Shown piece after piece: positions 26,553-34,485 of a stretch of 64,000 nt of DNA. The DNA comes from Gordonia heveisoli (GTDB lineage Bacteria; Actinomycetota; Actinomycetes; Mycobacteriales; Mycobacteriaceae). Positions within the stretch are counted from its first letter, which is position 1, and each line of letters begins with the position of its first letter. The translations under genes and the position numbers were made by a program. The stretch spans positions 173,558-237,557 of the forward strand of contig NZ_JASXSH010000005.1 of assembly GCF_030315745.1 (NCBI RefSeq), written 5' to 3'. The notes under the pieces are model-generated. The model saw only the letters and a program-made list of their open reading frames with translations. It did no database searches and was not told the DNA's origin.

Positions 26553-26580
26553 TTGTCCGCTGCGCCCCGGCGTGTAATCT
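26553..26580 (+). promoter_or_regulatory. Promoter of tRNA-Val(CAC)
   Basis: -35 TTGTCC, 16-bp spacer, -10 TAATCT; the start would be about 30-35 bases before the tRNA. It is divergent from the other tRNA promoter across a 228-bp non-coding gap (26393-26620) that holds nothing else recognisable. Confidence 0.6.
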
Positions 26581-26620
26581 TCCCCTTCGTGCACAGCGCC
26601 CAGGCGTAGCGCGCAAGTAC

Positions 26621-26692
26621 GGTCCCGTGGCTCAGTGGAAGAGCGTCCCGTTCACACCGGGAAGGTCGCTGGTTCGATCCCAGCCGGGACCA
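26621..26692 (+). tRNA. tRNA-Val (anticodon CAC)
   Basis: Acceptor GGTCCCG/CGGGACC, D stem GCTC/GAGC, anticodon stem TCCCG/CGGGA with loop TTCACAC (CAC), T stem GCTGG/CCAGC. CCA is not encoded (CAA follows A73). Accessory genes begin directly downstream; a short AACG/CGTT hairpin and T run (26694-26711) may end the transcript. Confidence 0.96.
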
Positions 26693-26800
26693 CAACGTTA
26701 GAGCGTTTTTCGAGGTCGTCGGGCCGCAAGCGGGCCATCACTCGTGAATTTTCATCCAATTGCGACGCGCAGTCATCGCTCGTCGGCAATGCCAGCGCAA

Positions 26801-26829
26801 CCGTCTAGGGTTGCTCCGCGTCTAGACGG
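26801..26829. promoter_or_regulatory. Inverted repeat over the mrr promoter
   Basis: Perfect 8-bp arms CCGTCTAG (26801-26808) and CTAGACGG (26822-26829) flank a 13-base spacer. The left arm overlaps a TAGGGT -10 box (26806-26811) and the right arm covers the expected transcript start region, 11 bases before the mrr GTG. The arrangement suits an operator. Confidence 0.5.
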
Positions 26830-26840
26830 AGTGCTGCGCG

Positions 26841-27773
26841 GTGACCGTTCCCGATTACCAGACGCTGATGCGGCCGGTCCTGGCCTACCTTGCCGACGGT
26901 CAGGTCCATCGCTCTCGTGATGTGGTCGACGCGATGGCTGATCATTTCGGCCTCAGTGACGATGAGCGTGCCGAGATGCTGCCGAGCGGCGCTTCTAAAC
27001 GGATCAACAACAGGGTTGGGTGGGCGACCACATATCTCAGTCAGGCCGGGTTGATCGAGCGTCCGGGTCGTGGGCAGATGGTGATCTCGGCTCAGGGCCG
27101 TGAGGCGCTCGACCGCAATCCTGAGCGGATCGACACCACGGTGCTGGAGGCATACCCGGCATTCGTGGAGTTTCGCGAGCGCAAGCGGGGCGGCAGTCGG
27201 CGTGAAAGCCCTGCGGACGCACCTGGCGTATCGGTGCCGGACGATGATGACACGAGTACCCCGAACGACCTCCTGGACCGGGCGGTGTCGACCAATCGGG
27301 CGGCTGTCGAGAGTGAGGTGCTCGCGGCTGCTCTCAAGCTCTCGCCCACCGGGTTCGAGGAACTCGTCGTCCGGCTGCTACAGAAGATGGGCTACGGCAG
27401 CCTCGGGTCCGTCGAGCGAACGAGCGCATCGGGTGACGCCGGGGTGGACGGGATCATTAGTCAGGATCCGCTCGGGCTTGATCGCATCTACGTCCAGGCG
27501 AAACGATATGCCGAGGATCGCGCTGTCGATCGTCCGAGGATTCATGAGTTCGCAGGGGCTCTGCTGGGCAAGCAGGGGGACCGGGGCGTGTACATAACGA
27601 CGTCGCGCTTCACCAATGGCGCACGTGACGAGGCTGAGCGCATCAACGCTCGCATCGAGTTGATTGGCGGCTCGCGGCTCGCCGAGTTGCTGGTGCAGTA
27701 CGGCGTCGGCGTTCAACCCGAACAGTCCGCCACTCTGTATCGCGTGGACGAAGACTTCTTCGATTCGATCTGA
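26841..27773 (+). CDS. mrr: Mrr-type restriction endonuclease (type IV-like)
   Basis: 310 residues. N-terminal winged-helix Mrr_N domain (residues 1-110) and C-terminal Mrr_cat PD-(D/E)xK nuclease domain (about 165-290): E174 in GFEELV, D203 in GDAGVDG, Q219-x-K221 in YVQAKRY. This family cleaves methylated or otherwise modified foreign DNA. No methyltransferase accompanies it, as expected for type IV. GTG start with GGAG 9 bases upstream. First gene of the accessory patch after tRNA-Val(CAC). Confidence 0.88.
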   Translation: MTVPDYQTLMRPVLAYLADGQVHRSRDVVDAMADHFGLSDDERAEMLPSGASKRINNRVGWATTYLSQAGLIERPGRGQMVISAQGREALDRNPERIDTTVLEAYPAFVEFRERKRGGSRRESPADAPGVSVPDDDDTSTPNDLLDRAVSTNRAAVESEVLAAALKLSPTGFEELVVRLLQKMGYGSLGSVERTSASGDAGVDGIISQDPLGLDRIYVQAKRYAEDRAVDRPRIHEFAGALLGKQGDRGVYITTSRFTNGARDEAERINARIELIGGSRLAELLVQYGVGVQPEQSATLYRVDEDFFDSI

Positions 27774-27817
27774 TGTATGGAGGATCGCTCGAAGGAGCCG
27801 ACAGGGTATTCGTGTGT

Positions 27818-28395
27818 TCAGCTCCCTGATTCAAAATAGGGTCTGATATCGCGGACGAAACCCTTTGTGCCAGAGGCGGAGAGGGCTTCGAGGAATGCCT
27901 CCGTGGTCACCGGCGGGTGACTACGTTTGTCTGCGGTTTGGGCTACGCAGGCCACTGCGCGCGCCGGGTTGCGGTGGAGCAGGTCCAAGAGGAACCGGTC
28001 GGAGCTGCGTGTGTGGAGCCCAGCGGCTCCGGGACCGCCTTCGGGAAGTGCTTGGTGTTGTCGGTGGCGATTGCAGACGCATGGCCTCTCACGGCGGCTG
28101 CGACGACGTGGCGGTCGTCGGGGTCGGGCATCCCAGTGATCGCCACTTCGAGCGGCTCCCAACCTTCTACGCAGGCGTCCTCGAACGCGTCGTTCGTGGC
28201 ATCGACTCGTGTGCGCGCTCGCTCCTCGGAGATACGACCCTTCGTCGCTCGATGGATACCGCGCACAGTCTCGTCCATGATGCGGTCGCTCCACAGCGGG
28301 AAATACGCCCGGTGCTCGGCGAATGTGAGGAGTAGATCGGCTTTGTGGATCGGCACCAGAACACAGGCGTCGAGCACCACGCGAAACCCCGCCAT
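27818..28395 (-). pseudogene. PIN-domain toxin gene (VapC-like), frameshifted
   Basis: The reading frame from ATG 28395 encodes a PIN nuclease start: D9 in VVLDACV, E42 in MDETVRG, D94 in PDDRHVVAAA, D112 in IATDNTKHFP. Near 28010-28020 this frame runs into unrelated sequence and stops at about 27943. The neighbouring frame carries the expected PIN C terminus (SSDRFLLDLLHRNPARAV ... AFLEALSASGTKGFV) to a stop at 27818. One missing base (or two extra) at the break would restore a protein of about 190 residues. Either a mutation or a sequencing error. Its start overlaps the antitoxin stop (TAATG). Confidence 0.75.
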
Positions 28396-28925
28396 TACCC
28401 CTTGTGCTCCTCGGCGATCTCGTGGCGAGCGGTGCGTATGGTCTCGTGGTAGTCCTCGGCGGGTACGTCGTACAGGCTGCTCTCCTCGGCGTCGTCCACG
28501 AGAGCTTGCAGCGCCGTCCGCCGCTCCGCCGCGCGCTGTGACTGGTAGTCGATCAGGTCGCCCAACTCCACGCGCCGGTGACGGCTACCTTCGACGGTTT
28601 CGTAGGGGACCTTGCCGCTCTCTAGGAGTTTGATGAGCGTGGGGCGGCTGATGCCGAGGTAGTCGGCTGCCGCCTGCGTCGAGAGCTTCTGATCGACCGG
28701 AGCGACAACGACCGCACGGCGGGCACGCATGGCTTCCACGATCTGTGTCAGCGTGCTGTAGACCTCTAGCGGGAGGGGGATTTGCTCGCCGTCGGGACCA
28801 AGGAGTGCGGCGGGCTCGTCGTGGTGGTCGAGGAACTTCGACAGGTCCATGAGGGCGTCGAGGTTGGTGGCGTCTGTCGGAGGAAAGAACGTTCCTTTTC
28901 TGCGGGGTGTGGCGGCTGTGCTCAT
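28395..28925 (-). CDS. Excisionase-type HTH antitoxin partner of the PIN gene
   Basis: About 176 residues from ATG 28925. A helix-turn-helix of the excisionase/MerR-like HTH_17 type occupies roughly residues 80-130 (STQAAADYLGISRPTLIKLL ... GDLIDY, shown in parts). The C terminus is acidic and helical and could bind the toxin. The stop shares a base with the PIN start, the usual antitoxin-toxin order. Inferred role: DNA-binding antitoxin and autorepressor. A frame extension to 29000 is possible but lacks signals. Confidence 0.72.
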   Translation of the reverse strand: MSTAATPRRKGTFFPPTDATNLDALMDLSKFLDHHDEPAALLGPDGEQIPLPLEVYSTLTQIVEAMRARRAVVVAPVDQKLSTQAAADYLGISRPTLIKLLESGKVPYETVEGSRHRRVELGDLIDYQSQRAAERRTALQALVDDAEESSLYDVPAEDYHETIRTARHEIAEEHKG

Positions 28926-28931
28926 GGAGCC

Positions 28932-28961
28932 AGTTTTGCCGACTAATCGAAATAAACGCAA
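28932..28961 (-). promoter_or_regulatory. Possible promoter of the antitoxin-PIN pair
   Basis: Minus strand: TTGCGT, 18-bp spacer, AAAACT, six bases, then ATG 28925. The -10 departs from TANNNT at one base, but the spacing fits a leaderless transcript. The surrounding 30 bases are AT-rich for this genome. Confidence 0.35.
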
Positions 28962-29254
28962 TACCTGGCGGTCGGCTGTGGATAGTCCACGGCTACCCAC
29001 GGAGGCCGACGGGGCGGACGGTGAACGACCCGGGCACGGAGCCGGACCGGATCAATGCGTCCGGGATCGTCCGGCGTCAGCACAGACTTCTCGACCGTCG
29101 CGTCGTAGACGTGGCGATGACCGCGTGCGCGGATTCGCCGCCATCGCACCTACCGGCGGCGTGGGCAGCCGCCACTGAGCCGACACCTTCTCGGCTTACG
29201 ACATCAAGGCCGGGGCCGCGTGAGTCGCTACGGCGCCTTGTTCAACCGAATAGT
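28962..29254. other. Non-coding stretch inside the accessory patch
   Basis: I find no gene with family resemblance or a ribosome site on either strand in these ~290 bases. Overlapping frames here have shadow-like composition. It may be decayed sequence of a former mobile element, but I recognise no fragment. Confidence 0.5.
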
Positions 29255-29286
29255 CTGTGGCGATGCCGAAAGTGGCATCGCCACAG
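29255..29286. terminator. Hairpin terminator after the leftward recombinase operon
   Basis: Perfect 13-bp stem (CTGTGGCGATGCC and its complement) with a GAAAGT loop, five bases beyond the stop of the 101-residue gene. A likely terminator for the leftward transcript. Confidence 0.7.
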
Positions 29287-29290
29287 CTGT

Positions 29291-29596
29291 TTACGTCGAA
29301 TGTCGCAGGTATCCGTACAGTGCGGCACGGTAGCCGCGGGTGTAGCTGCGGTCGTCCTCGGTCAGGTCCGGATCGGGTTCGGCCGCCATGGTCGTCGACG
29401 CGAGTTGCCGTGCCCACGGTGCGGGCAGCGACTCCAGGCGGGTGATCGCATCGTCGAACCCCTGCTGGAAGTGATCGGGGTCGAGGGCGCTGTCGAGTTC
29501 GGGGTCGATGAGCGGGAACGACGTCGGCAGTCGGGTGGCCGTGCCGTAGGGCGTCACGATGTCCAGCGGCGGGAATTCGGGTTCGATGGTCGACAT
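29291..29596 (-). CDS. Hypothetical protein coupled to the serine recombinase
   Basis: 101 residues: acidic, with a Pro-rich N terminus and a C terminus containing DDRSYTRGYRAALYGYLRH. No family recognised. The start codon overlaps the recombinase stop by one base (TAATG) and a terminator follows, so the two genes form an operon and probably act together. The FQQGFDDAI stretch suggests a helical, small soluble protein. Function unknown. Confidence 0.65.
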   Translation of the reverse strand: MSTIEPEFPPLDIVTPYGTATRLPTSFPLIDPELDSALDPDHFQQGFDDAITRLESLPAPWARQLASTTMAAEPDPDLTEDDRSYTRGYRAALYGYLRHST

Positions 29597-30189
29597 TACG
29601 CGGACCTCCTGTCGGCCAGGGAGCGGTACAGGGTGGCGCGGCTGACACCGAGCGCGGCGGCGATCGCGGGCACCGACTCGCCGCCGGCCCGCATCTGCTC
29701 GGCCAGGGCAACCTGGTGCTCATCCAGCGCCCGCGGACGTCCGACTGCCGATCCGTGCGGTCGTCGCGGCGACGACGCCAACAGTCGGGTTCGGCCGGTT
29801 TCGTCGTCGAGTTCGGCGAGCGATGAAAGCACGCCGATGATCATCGAGCCCACCCGATCTGATGAATCGATGCCCTCGCGCAACGATCGGATGGCGACGT
29901 CGCGGCGGGTCAACTCGCGAGTGGTGGCCAGCACCTCGTCGACGGTCCGGCCGAGCCGGTCGATCCCGGTGACGACGGTCGTGTCCCCGGCACGTGCGTA
30001 GTCGAGCAGGGCGATGAGACCGGGCCGCGGGGCCGGGGCGTCCGGACCATGGTCGCTATAGATCCGGTTCGCGGCGACGCCGACGTCGGCGAGTTCGTCG
30101 ATCTGCGCGGCGAGGCTCTCGGTGCCGATCCCGGATCGGGCGTAACCCAGGAGTGCACCGCCCGCGCCGTGGGGTGTCTCTGACTTCAT
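29596..30189 (-). CDS. Serine recombinase (resolvase family) with atypical active site
   Basis: 197 residues, the size of Tn3-type resolvases. Catalytic-domain landmarks are present: GYAR at 15-18, DRLGR at 77-81, and the long helix region AELDDETGRTRL. A C-terminal HTH (VPAIAAALGVSRATLYRSL) follows. However, where the family has YARVST with the nucleophile serine, this protein has YARSGIG: the aligned position is Gly20 and a serine sits one residue earlier (Ser19). The enzyme may be inactive for strand exchange or use the shifted serine. Upstream lies a cluster of TCTCA repeats. Confidence 0.8.
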   Translation of the reverse strand: MKSETPHGAGGALLGYARSGIGTESLAAQIDELADVGVAANRIYSDHGPDAPAPRPGLIALLDYARAGDTTVVTGIDRLGRTVDEVLATTRELTRRDVAIRSLREGIDSSDRVGSMIIGVLSSLAELDDETGRTRLLASSPRRPHGSAVGRPRALDEHQVALAEQMRAGGESVPAIAAALGVSRATLYRSLADRRSA

Positions 30190-30192
30190 GTC

Positions 30193-30340
30193 TCTCAGAA
30201 TATCTCAGAAGTGTTGCAGAACGTGTATCGAAACCGTGCGTGTCGCATTGCCGTTCTGGGATCAACAATCAGTCAAATGACCAGAATTGCGACTGTCGCA
30301 GATTGTATGTATATATAATGAGACTGTCTCAATATTGAGA
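30193..30340. repeat. TCTCA/TGAGA repeat cluster upstream of the recombinase (res-like)
   Basis: Two TCTCAGAA direct repeats with a 10-bp period begin at 30193 and 30203. TGAGA at 30319, TCTCA at 30327 and TGAGA at 30336 form two abutting palindromes (GAGACTGTCTC and TCTCAATATTGAGA). The stretch is AT-rich for this genome. Position and half-site repetition resemble a resolvase res site or an autoregulatory operator; this is inference. Confidence 0.5.
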
Positions 30341-30405
30341 ATGAGCACTATGCCTGTCCGCGCCGGGCGTCAGCCCGTCGGGGTGGACAACTAGGGTCGA
30401 CTGCC

Positions 30406-31737
30406 ATGAGGTCGGTGGGGTCAACGCGCGACGTCGCCCGCCGGGACCTGCCGTGGGGGATGGCGCTGCTCGCGGTCGCGGGCGCGCTGGTGACGGTGTT
30501 CATGAACACCGTCGTGAACCCGATCGGTGGTGCCAGTGGCCTGTTCGGTGCCGCCATCGACGTCGAGGTCTATCAAGCGGGTGCGGCACATCTGTGGTCG
30601 GGCGAGTCGGTCTACGACGGCCCGGTGCTGGTCACCTCGACGATGCAGATGATGTTCACCTACCCGCCGTTCGCGGCCGTCCTCTTCTCACCACTGGCGG
30701 CCCTCCCATACCTCGGTGTCATCCTGGCGGCCTACCTCGGCAACGTCATTCTGTTGGCGGCTCTCGTCGGGGTCTGCCTGCGGCTGTTGCGATTCCGGAC
30801 GTCGAGTGCGTTCTGGTGTTTCACCCTGGCCGCCGCGGTGGCCCTGCTCACCCTCGAACCGGTGCGCAGCACCTTCGCGCTCGGCCAGATCAACATCCTG
30901 CTCGTGCTGCTGGTGGTCGCCGACATCGGTCGGCGCGGCGGTCGGCTGCGCGGCGTCGGCGTGGGGATCGCCGCAGGCCTCAAACTGACCCCGCTGATCT
31001 TCGTCGTCTACCTACTCCTGACCAGACAGTGGCGGACTGCGGCCACCGCGGTCACGACCTTTGTGGCCACGGTCCTCGTCGGCTTCCTGGTGCTGCCCGT
31101 GGACGCCTGGCACTACTGGACGGGCACCGGACTCGACGCCCAGCGCATCGGCGTCGTCGACGCGACGTCGAATCAGTCGGTCAAGGGCTATCTGTCCCAG
31201 CTACTGCGCTTCTTCGACGCCACCGGCTATCGGGATGCCACGACCGGAATCTTCGTCGCGCCGGCCTGGATGTGGGTACCGGCAGCGGCGGCCGTCGCGG
31301 CGTTGGGGTTGTGGGCGGCGTGGGCCGCACACCGTCGGGGCGTGGATCTGCTCGCCGTCGCCATCGTCGGGATGGTCGGCTGCGCGGCGTCGCCGTTCGC
31401 GTGGGGGCATCACTGGGTGTGGGTGGTGCCGCTCGTGATCGTCGCGGTCGATTACGCGTGGACGGTCGGCCCGAACCGGCCGTGGGTGTGGGTGGTGCCG
31501 GCGGTCATCGTCGCCGCCACCTTCATGTGGTGGTTCCGCCCCGCATCCGGACACGGGTTCGATTTCGGTGTGTTCATGTTGCCTCGGCCCGCGGACGCCG
31601 GGCGGCTCCAGTCGGCGACGATCGTCGTGGCGGCCGGCTGCTATCCCATCCTGCTGACGGCGACCGCGATCGTCACCCTGTGGTGGGCGCGATCACGTCC
31701 TGCGGAGTCTCGTCGCAGGTCGGCGCCGATCCGCTAG
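30406..31737 (+). CDS. GT87-type polyprenyl-phosphate-mannose-dependent mannosyltransferase
   Basis: 443 residues with about ten membrane helices, DUF2029/GT87 family. The first outer loop holds AAIDVEVYQAGAAHLW, whose acidic residues are the probable catalytic site, and FTYPPFAAVLFSPLAALP is the family's YPP motif. Such GT-C enzymes add mannose to lipomannan, LAM or related glycolipids using polyprenyl-phosphate mannose. The exact acceptor cannot be assigned. ATG 30406 is 8 bases after a TAGGGT -10 (30392-30397), so the leader is at most a few bases. Confidence 0.82.
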   Translation: MRSVGSTRDVARRDLPWGMALLAVAGALVTVFMNTVVNPIGGASGLFGAAIDVEVYQAGAAHLWSGESVYDGPVLVTSTMQMMFTYPPFAAVLFSPLAALPYLGVILAAYLGNVILLAALVGVCLRLLRFRTSSAFWCFTLAAAVALLTLEPVRSTFALGQINILLVLLVVADIGRRGGRLRGVGVGIAAGLKLTPLIFVVYLLLTRQWRTAATAVTTFVATVLVGFLVLPVDAWHYWTGTGLDAQRIGVVDATSNQSVKGYLSQLLRFFDATGYRDATTGIFVAPAWMWVPAAAAVAALGLWAAWAAHRRGVDLLAVAIVGMVGCAASPFAWGHHWVWVVPLVIVAVDYAWTVGPNRPWVWVVPAVIVAATFMWWFRPASGHGFDFGVFMLPRPADAGRLQSATIVVAAGCYPILLTATAIVTLWWARSRPAESRRRSAPIR

Positions 31738-31834
31738 CTCGCGCGACGGGTGACTACCCGGTGGCGACGTACTCTTGTCTCAGTCGACAGAACGGACACC
31801 GGCACGTCGCCGGACGACGGGATGGGGAATCTCA

Positions 31835-32242
31835 GTGTGGCTTCGGATACGGGTGTGGAGCCGCAAACGGCGATATGTCATCCGGCGCAATCGCCACCTG
31901 AACCTGACCTATCGCATCGCGGTCGGTCTCGTCGGGACGGTGGTGCTGGCGTGCGGCATCGTGGCCATTCCCTATCCCGGGCCCGGCTGGGTGATCGTCT
32001 TCATCGGTTTGGGCATCCTGGCCTCGGAATTCGCCTGGGCCCATCACGTACTGCAGTTCGGCCGCGCGAAGTACGACGCGTGGGTCGAATGGTTCAAACG
32101 CCGGCATTGGTCGGTGCAGGGTGTCTTCGCGCTCGGTACCTGCGCAATCGTGCTGGCGACGATGTGGATCCTGGGTGCGCTCGGAACCTTCGCCGGCTGG
32201 GTGAACGTCGACGCCGAGTGGCTGGCCAGCCCGATCTTCTGA
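31835..32242 (+). CDS. Small membrane protein (TIGR02611-like)
   Basis: About 135 residues: a basic N terminus (RKRRYVIRRNRHLNLTYRI), two hydrophobic hairpins (the first with GIVAIPYPGPGWVIVFIGLGILASEF, written in part), an amphipathic FAWAHHVLQFGRAKYD stretch, and a last helix. The pattern matches the actinobacterial TIGR02611 family, of unknown function. GTG 31835 follows GGATGGGG; TTG 31775 in frame is less likely since it lies inside a TACTCT -10 box (31770-31775). Confidence 0.7.
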   Translation: MWLRIRVWSRKRRYVIRRNRHLNLTYRIAVGLVGTVVLACGIVAIPYPGPGWVIVFIGLGILASEFAWAHHVLQFGRAKYDAWVEWFKRRHWSVQGVFALGTCAIVLATMWILGALGTFAGWVNVDAEWLASPIF

Positions 32243-32339
32243 GCTCGTACCGGGTCCGATGACCCGTCGCGGACCTGTGTGTGACGCGGTGGTCCACACC
32301 TGGCGTCGCATGGGTACCACGACCGCCAACCGCACCCGA

Positions 32340-32345
32340 TACGAT
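32340..32345 (+). promoter_or_regulatory. Possible thrS -10 box (TACGAT)
   Basis: TACGAT fits TANNNT about 70 bases before thrS in a 170-bp gap. I see no T-box structure, which is not expected for actinobacterial thrS. Confidence 0.3.
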
Positions 32346-32412
32346 CAACACGCAGCCGCAACAGGTGTGGGTGCGCGCTCGCGTGCCCAGAGAACGCTAA
32401 GGAGACAACCCC

Positions 32413-34485
32413 GTGCCCGACGAAGTGTTGGTGACCAGCCCCGCGACAATCCGTGTACCGGCTGGCACCACTGCGGGTACCGCGTTGCACGCACACGAAC
32501 TGCCGAACAAGGGACCGCAGGCGATCGTCGTCGTCCGTGACCCCGAGGGCACCCTGCGCGATCTGTCCTGGGCGCCCGACGTCGACACCGACGTCGAGCC
32601 GGTCCCGGCCGACTCCGAGGACGGGCGCAGCGTGATCCGGCATTCGGCCGCCCACGTGCTCGCGCAGGCGGTGCAGGAGCTGAACCCGAAGGCGAATCTC
32701 GGTATCGGACCGCCCATCGCCGACGGTTTCTACTACGACTTCGATGTAGCCGAGCCGTTCACCCCGGAGGACCTCAAAGCCCTCGAGAAGCAGATGAAGA
32801 AGATCATCAAGTCGGGGCAGCGGTTCTCTCGCCGGGTGTACGAGTCCAAGGACGCGGCACGTGCCGAACTCGCCGACGAACCGTTCAAGCTCGAACTGAT
32901 CGACGACAAGGGTGCCGCCGACGACGACGAGATCATGGAGGTCGGCGGTGGTGAATTGACCGCCTACGACAACCTGAATCCGCGTACCGGCGAGGTGATC
33001 TGGAGCGATCTGTGTCGCGGTCCGCACGTCCCGACCACCAAGTACATCGCCGCCTTCACGCTGACCCGCAGTTCGGCGGCCTACTGGCGCGGCGACCAGA
33101 GCCTGGCCGACCTGCAGCGCGTGTACGGGACCGCCTGGGAGTCGACCGAGGCGATGGACCTCTACCTCGACCGCATCGCGGAGGCGGAGAAGCGTGACCA
33201 TCGGCGCCTGGGGTCGGAGCTGGACCTGTTCAGCTTCCCCGACGAACTCGGTTCGGGTCTGCCGGTGTTCCACCCCAAGGGCGGCATCATCCGCAAGGAG
33301 ATGGAGGACTACTCGCGCGAGCAGCACGCCGCCGCCGACTACGAATTCGTCAACACCCCGCACCTGACGAAGGGACATCTGTTCGAGGTGTCCAAGCATC
33401 TCGACTGGTACGCCGACGGCATGTTCCCGCCCATGCACCTCGACGCCGAGTACAACGAGGACGGCACGGTCCGCAAGCCCGGCCAGGACTACTACGTCAA
33501 GCCGATGAACTGCCCGATGCACAACCTGATCTACCGGTCGCGTGGACGGTCGTATCGGGAGCTGCCGCTGCGCCTGTTCGAATTCGGTTCGGTGTACCGC
33601 TACGAGAAGTCCGGTGTGGTGCACGGCCTGACCCGCGCCCGTGGTTTCACCCAGGACGACGCGCACATCTACTGCACGCAGGAGCAGGTGGTCGAGGAAC
33701 TGACCACGACCCTGAACTTCGTGCTGCAACTTCTCAAGGACTACGGCCTCGACGACTTCTACCTCGAGCTGTCCACCAAGGACCCGAAGAAGTATGTCGG
33801 CTCCGACGAGGTCTGGGATGAGGCGACCGAGACTCTGCGTCAGGTCGGCGAGGCGTCCGGTCTGGAACTCGTGCCCGATCCGGGCGGCGCCGCCTTCTAC
33901 GGCCCGAAGATCTCCGTGCAGGTCAAGGATGCGCTCGGCCGGACCTGGCAGATGTCGACGCTCCAGCTGGACTTCTTCGAACCGGAACTGTTCGAGCTGG
34001 AGTACACCGCGACCGACGGCACCAAGAAGCGTCCGGTGATGATCCACCGGGCCCTCTTCGGTTCCATCGAACGCTTCTTCGGCGTGCTGACCGAGCACTA
34101 TGCCGGCGCCTTCCCGGTGTGGCTGTCGCCGGTGCAGGTCGTCGGTATCCCGGTCGCGGAGGCCTTCGCCGACCATCTGCAGGGAGTCGTCACCCGTCTG
34201 CGGTCGCGACGGATTCGCGCCGAGGTCGACTACTCCGACGATCGGATGCAGAAGAAGATCCGCAATCACACCACCGGCAAGGTGCCGTTCATGCTGCTGG
34301 CGGGTGAACGCGACGTCGAGGCGAACGCGGTCAGCTTCCGCTTCCGCGACGGCACCCAGGTCAACGGGGTGCCCGTCGACGACGCACTCAACGTCATCGA
34401 GGAGTGGACGCTGACCCGGCGCAACGACTCGCCGACCGCCGACAGCCTGACCGCGATGCTGGAACTGGTCAGGAAACGACGATGA
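32413..34485 (+). CDS. thrS: Threonyl-tRNA synthetase
   Basis: Charges tRNA-Thr. 690 residues: N-terminal TGS domain (to ~75), editing domain with [11 protein letters not shown] (HxxxH) and a later C/H site in [11 protein letters not shown], class II core with motif 2 [23 protein letters not shown], zinc residues in MNCPMH and on, motif 3 around [14 protein letters not shown], and an anticodon-binding C domain. GTG start after AAGGAG. First gene of the PI/PIM run: the HIT gene starts within its stop (ATGA). Confidence 0.97.
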   Translation: MPDEVLVTSPATIRVPAGTTAGTALHAHELPNKGPQAIVVVRDPEGTLRDLSWAPDVDTDVEPVPADSEDGRSVIRHSAAHVLAQAVQELNPKANLGIGPPIADGFYYDFDVAEPFTPEDLKALEKQMKKIIKSGQRFSRRVYESKDAARAELADEPFKLELIDDKGAADDDEIMEVGGGELTAYDNLNPRTGEVIWSDLCRGPHVPTTKYIAAFTLTRSSAAYWRGDQSLADLQRVYGTAWESTEAMDLYLDRIAEAEKRDHRRLGSELDLFSFPDELGSGLPVFHPKGGIIRKEMEDYSREQHAAADYEFVNTPHLTKGHLFEVSKHLDWYADGMFPPMHLDAEYNEDGTVRKPGQDYYVKPMNCPMHNLIYRSRGRSYRELPLRLFEFGSVYRYEKSGVVHGLTRARGFTQDDAHIYCTQEQVVEELTTTLNFVLQLLKDYGLDDFYLELSTKDPKKYVGSDEVWDEATETLRQVGEASGLELVPDPGGAAFYGPKISVQVKDALGRTWQMSTLQLDFFEPELFELEYTATDGTKKRPVMIHRALFGSIERFFGVLTEHYAGAFPVWLSPVQVVGIPVAEAFADHLQGVVTRLRSRRIRAEVDYSDDRMQKKIRNHTTGKVPFMLLAGERDVEANAVSFRFRDGTQVNGVPVDDALNVIEEWTLTRRNDSPTADSLTAMLELVRKRR

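Noticed and set aside
5572..26736. Identical 15-mer GGCCGCAAGCGGGCC at 5572-5586 and 26722-26736
   Set aside because: Both can form small hairpins, but a shared GC-rich 15-mer is expected by chance a few times in 64 kb. Two copies do not make a repeat family.
30190..30405. Search for a duplicated tRNA-Val 3' end as an attR site
   Set aside because: No copy of the tRNA-Val(CAC) 3' sequence is visible near the right end of the accessory patch, and no tyrosine integrase is present.
32243..32412. T-box or other riboswitch before thrS
   Set aside because: The gap is too short and lacks the conserved T-box sequence; only a possible -10 and the ribosome site are seen.
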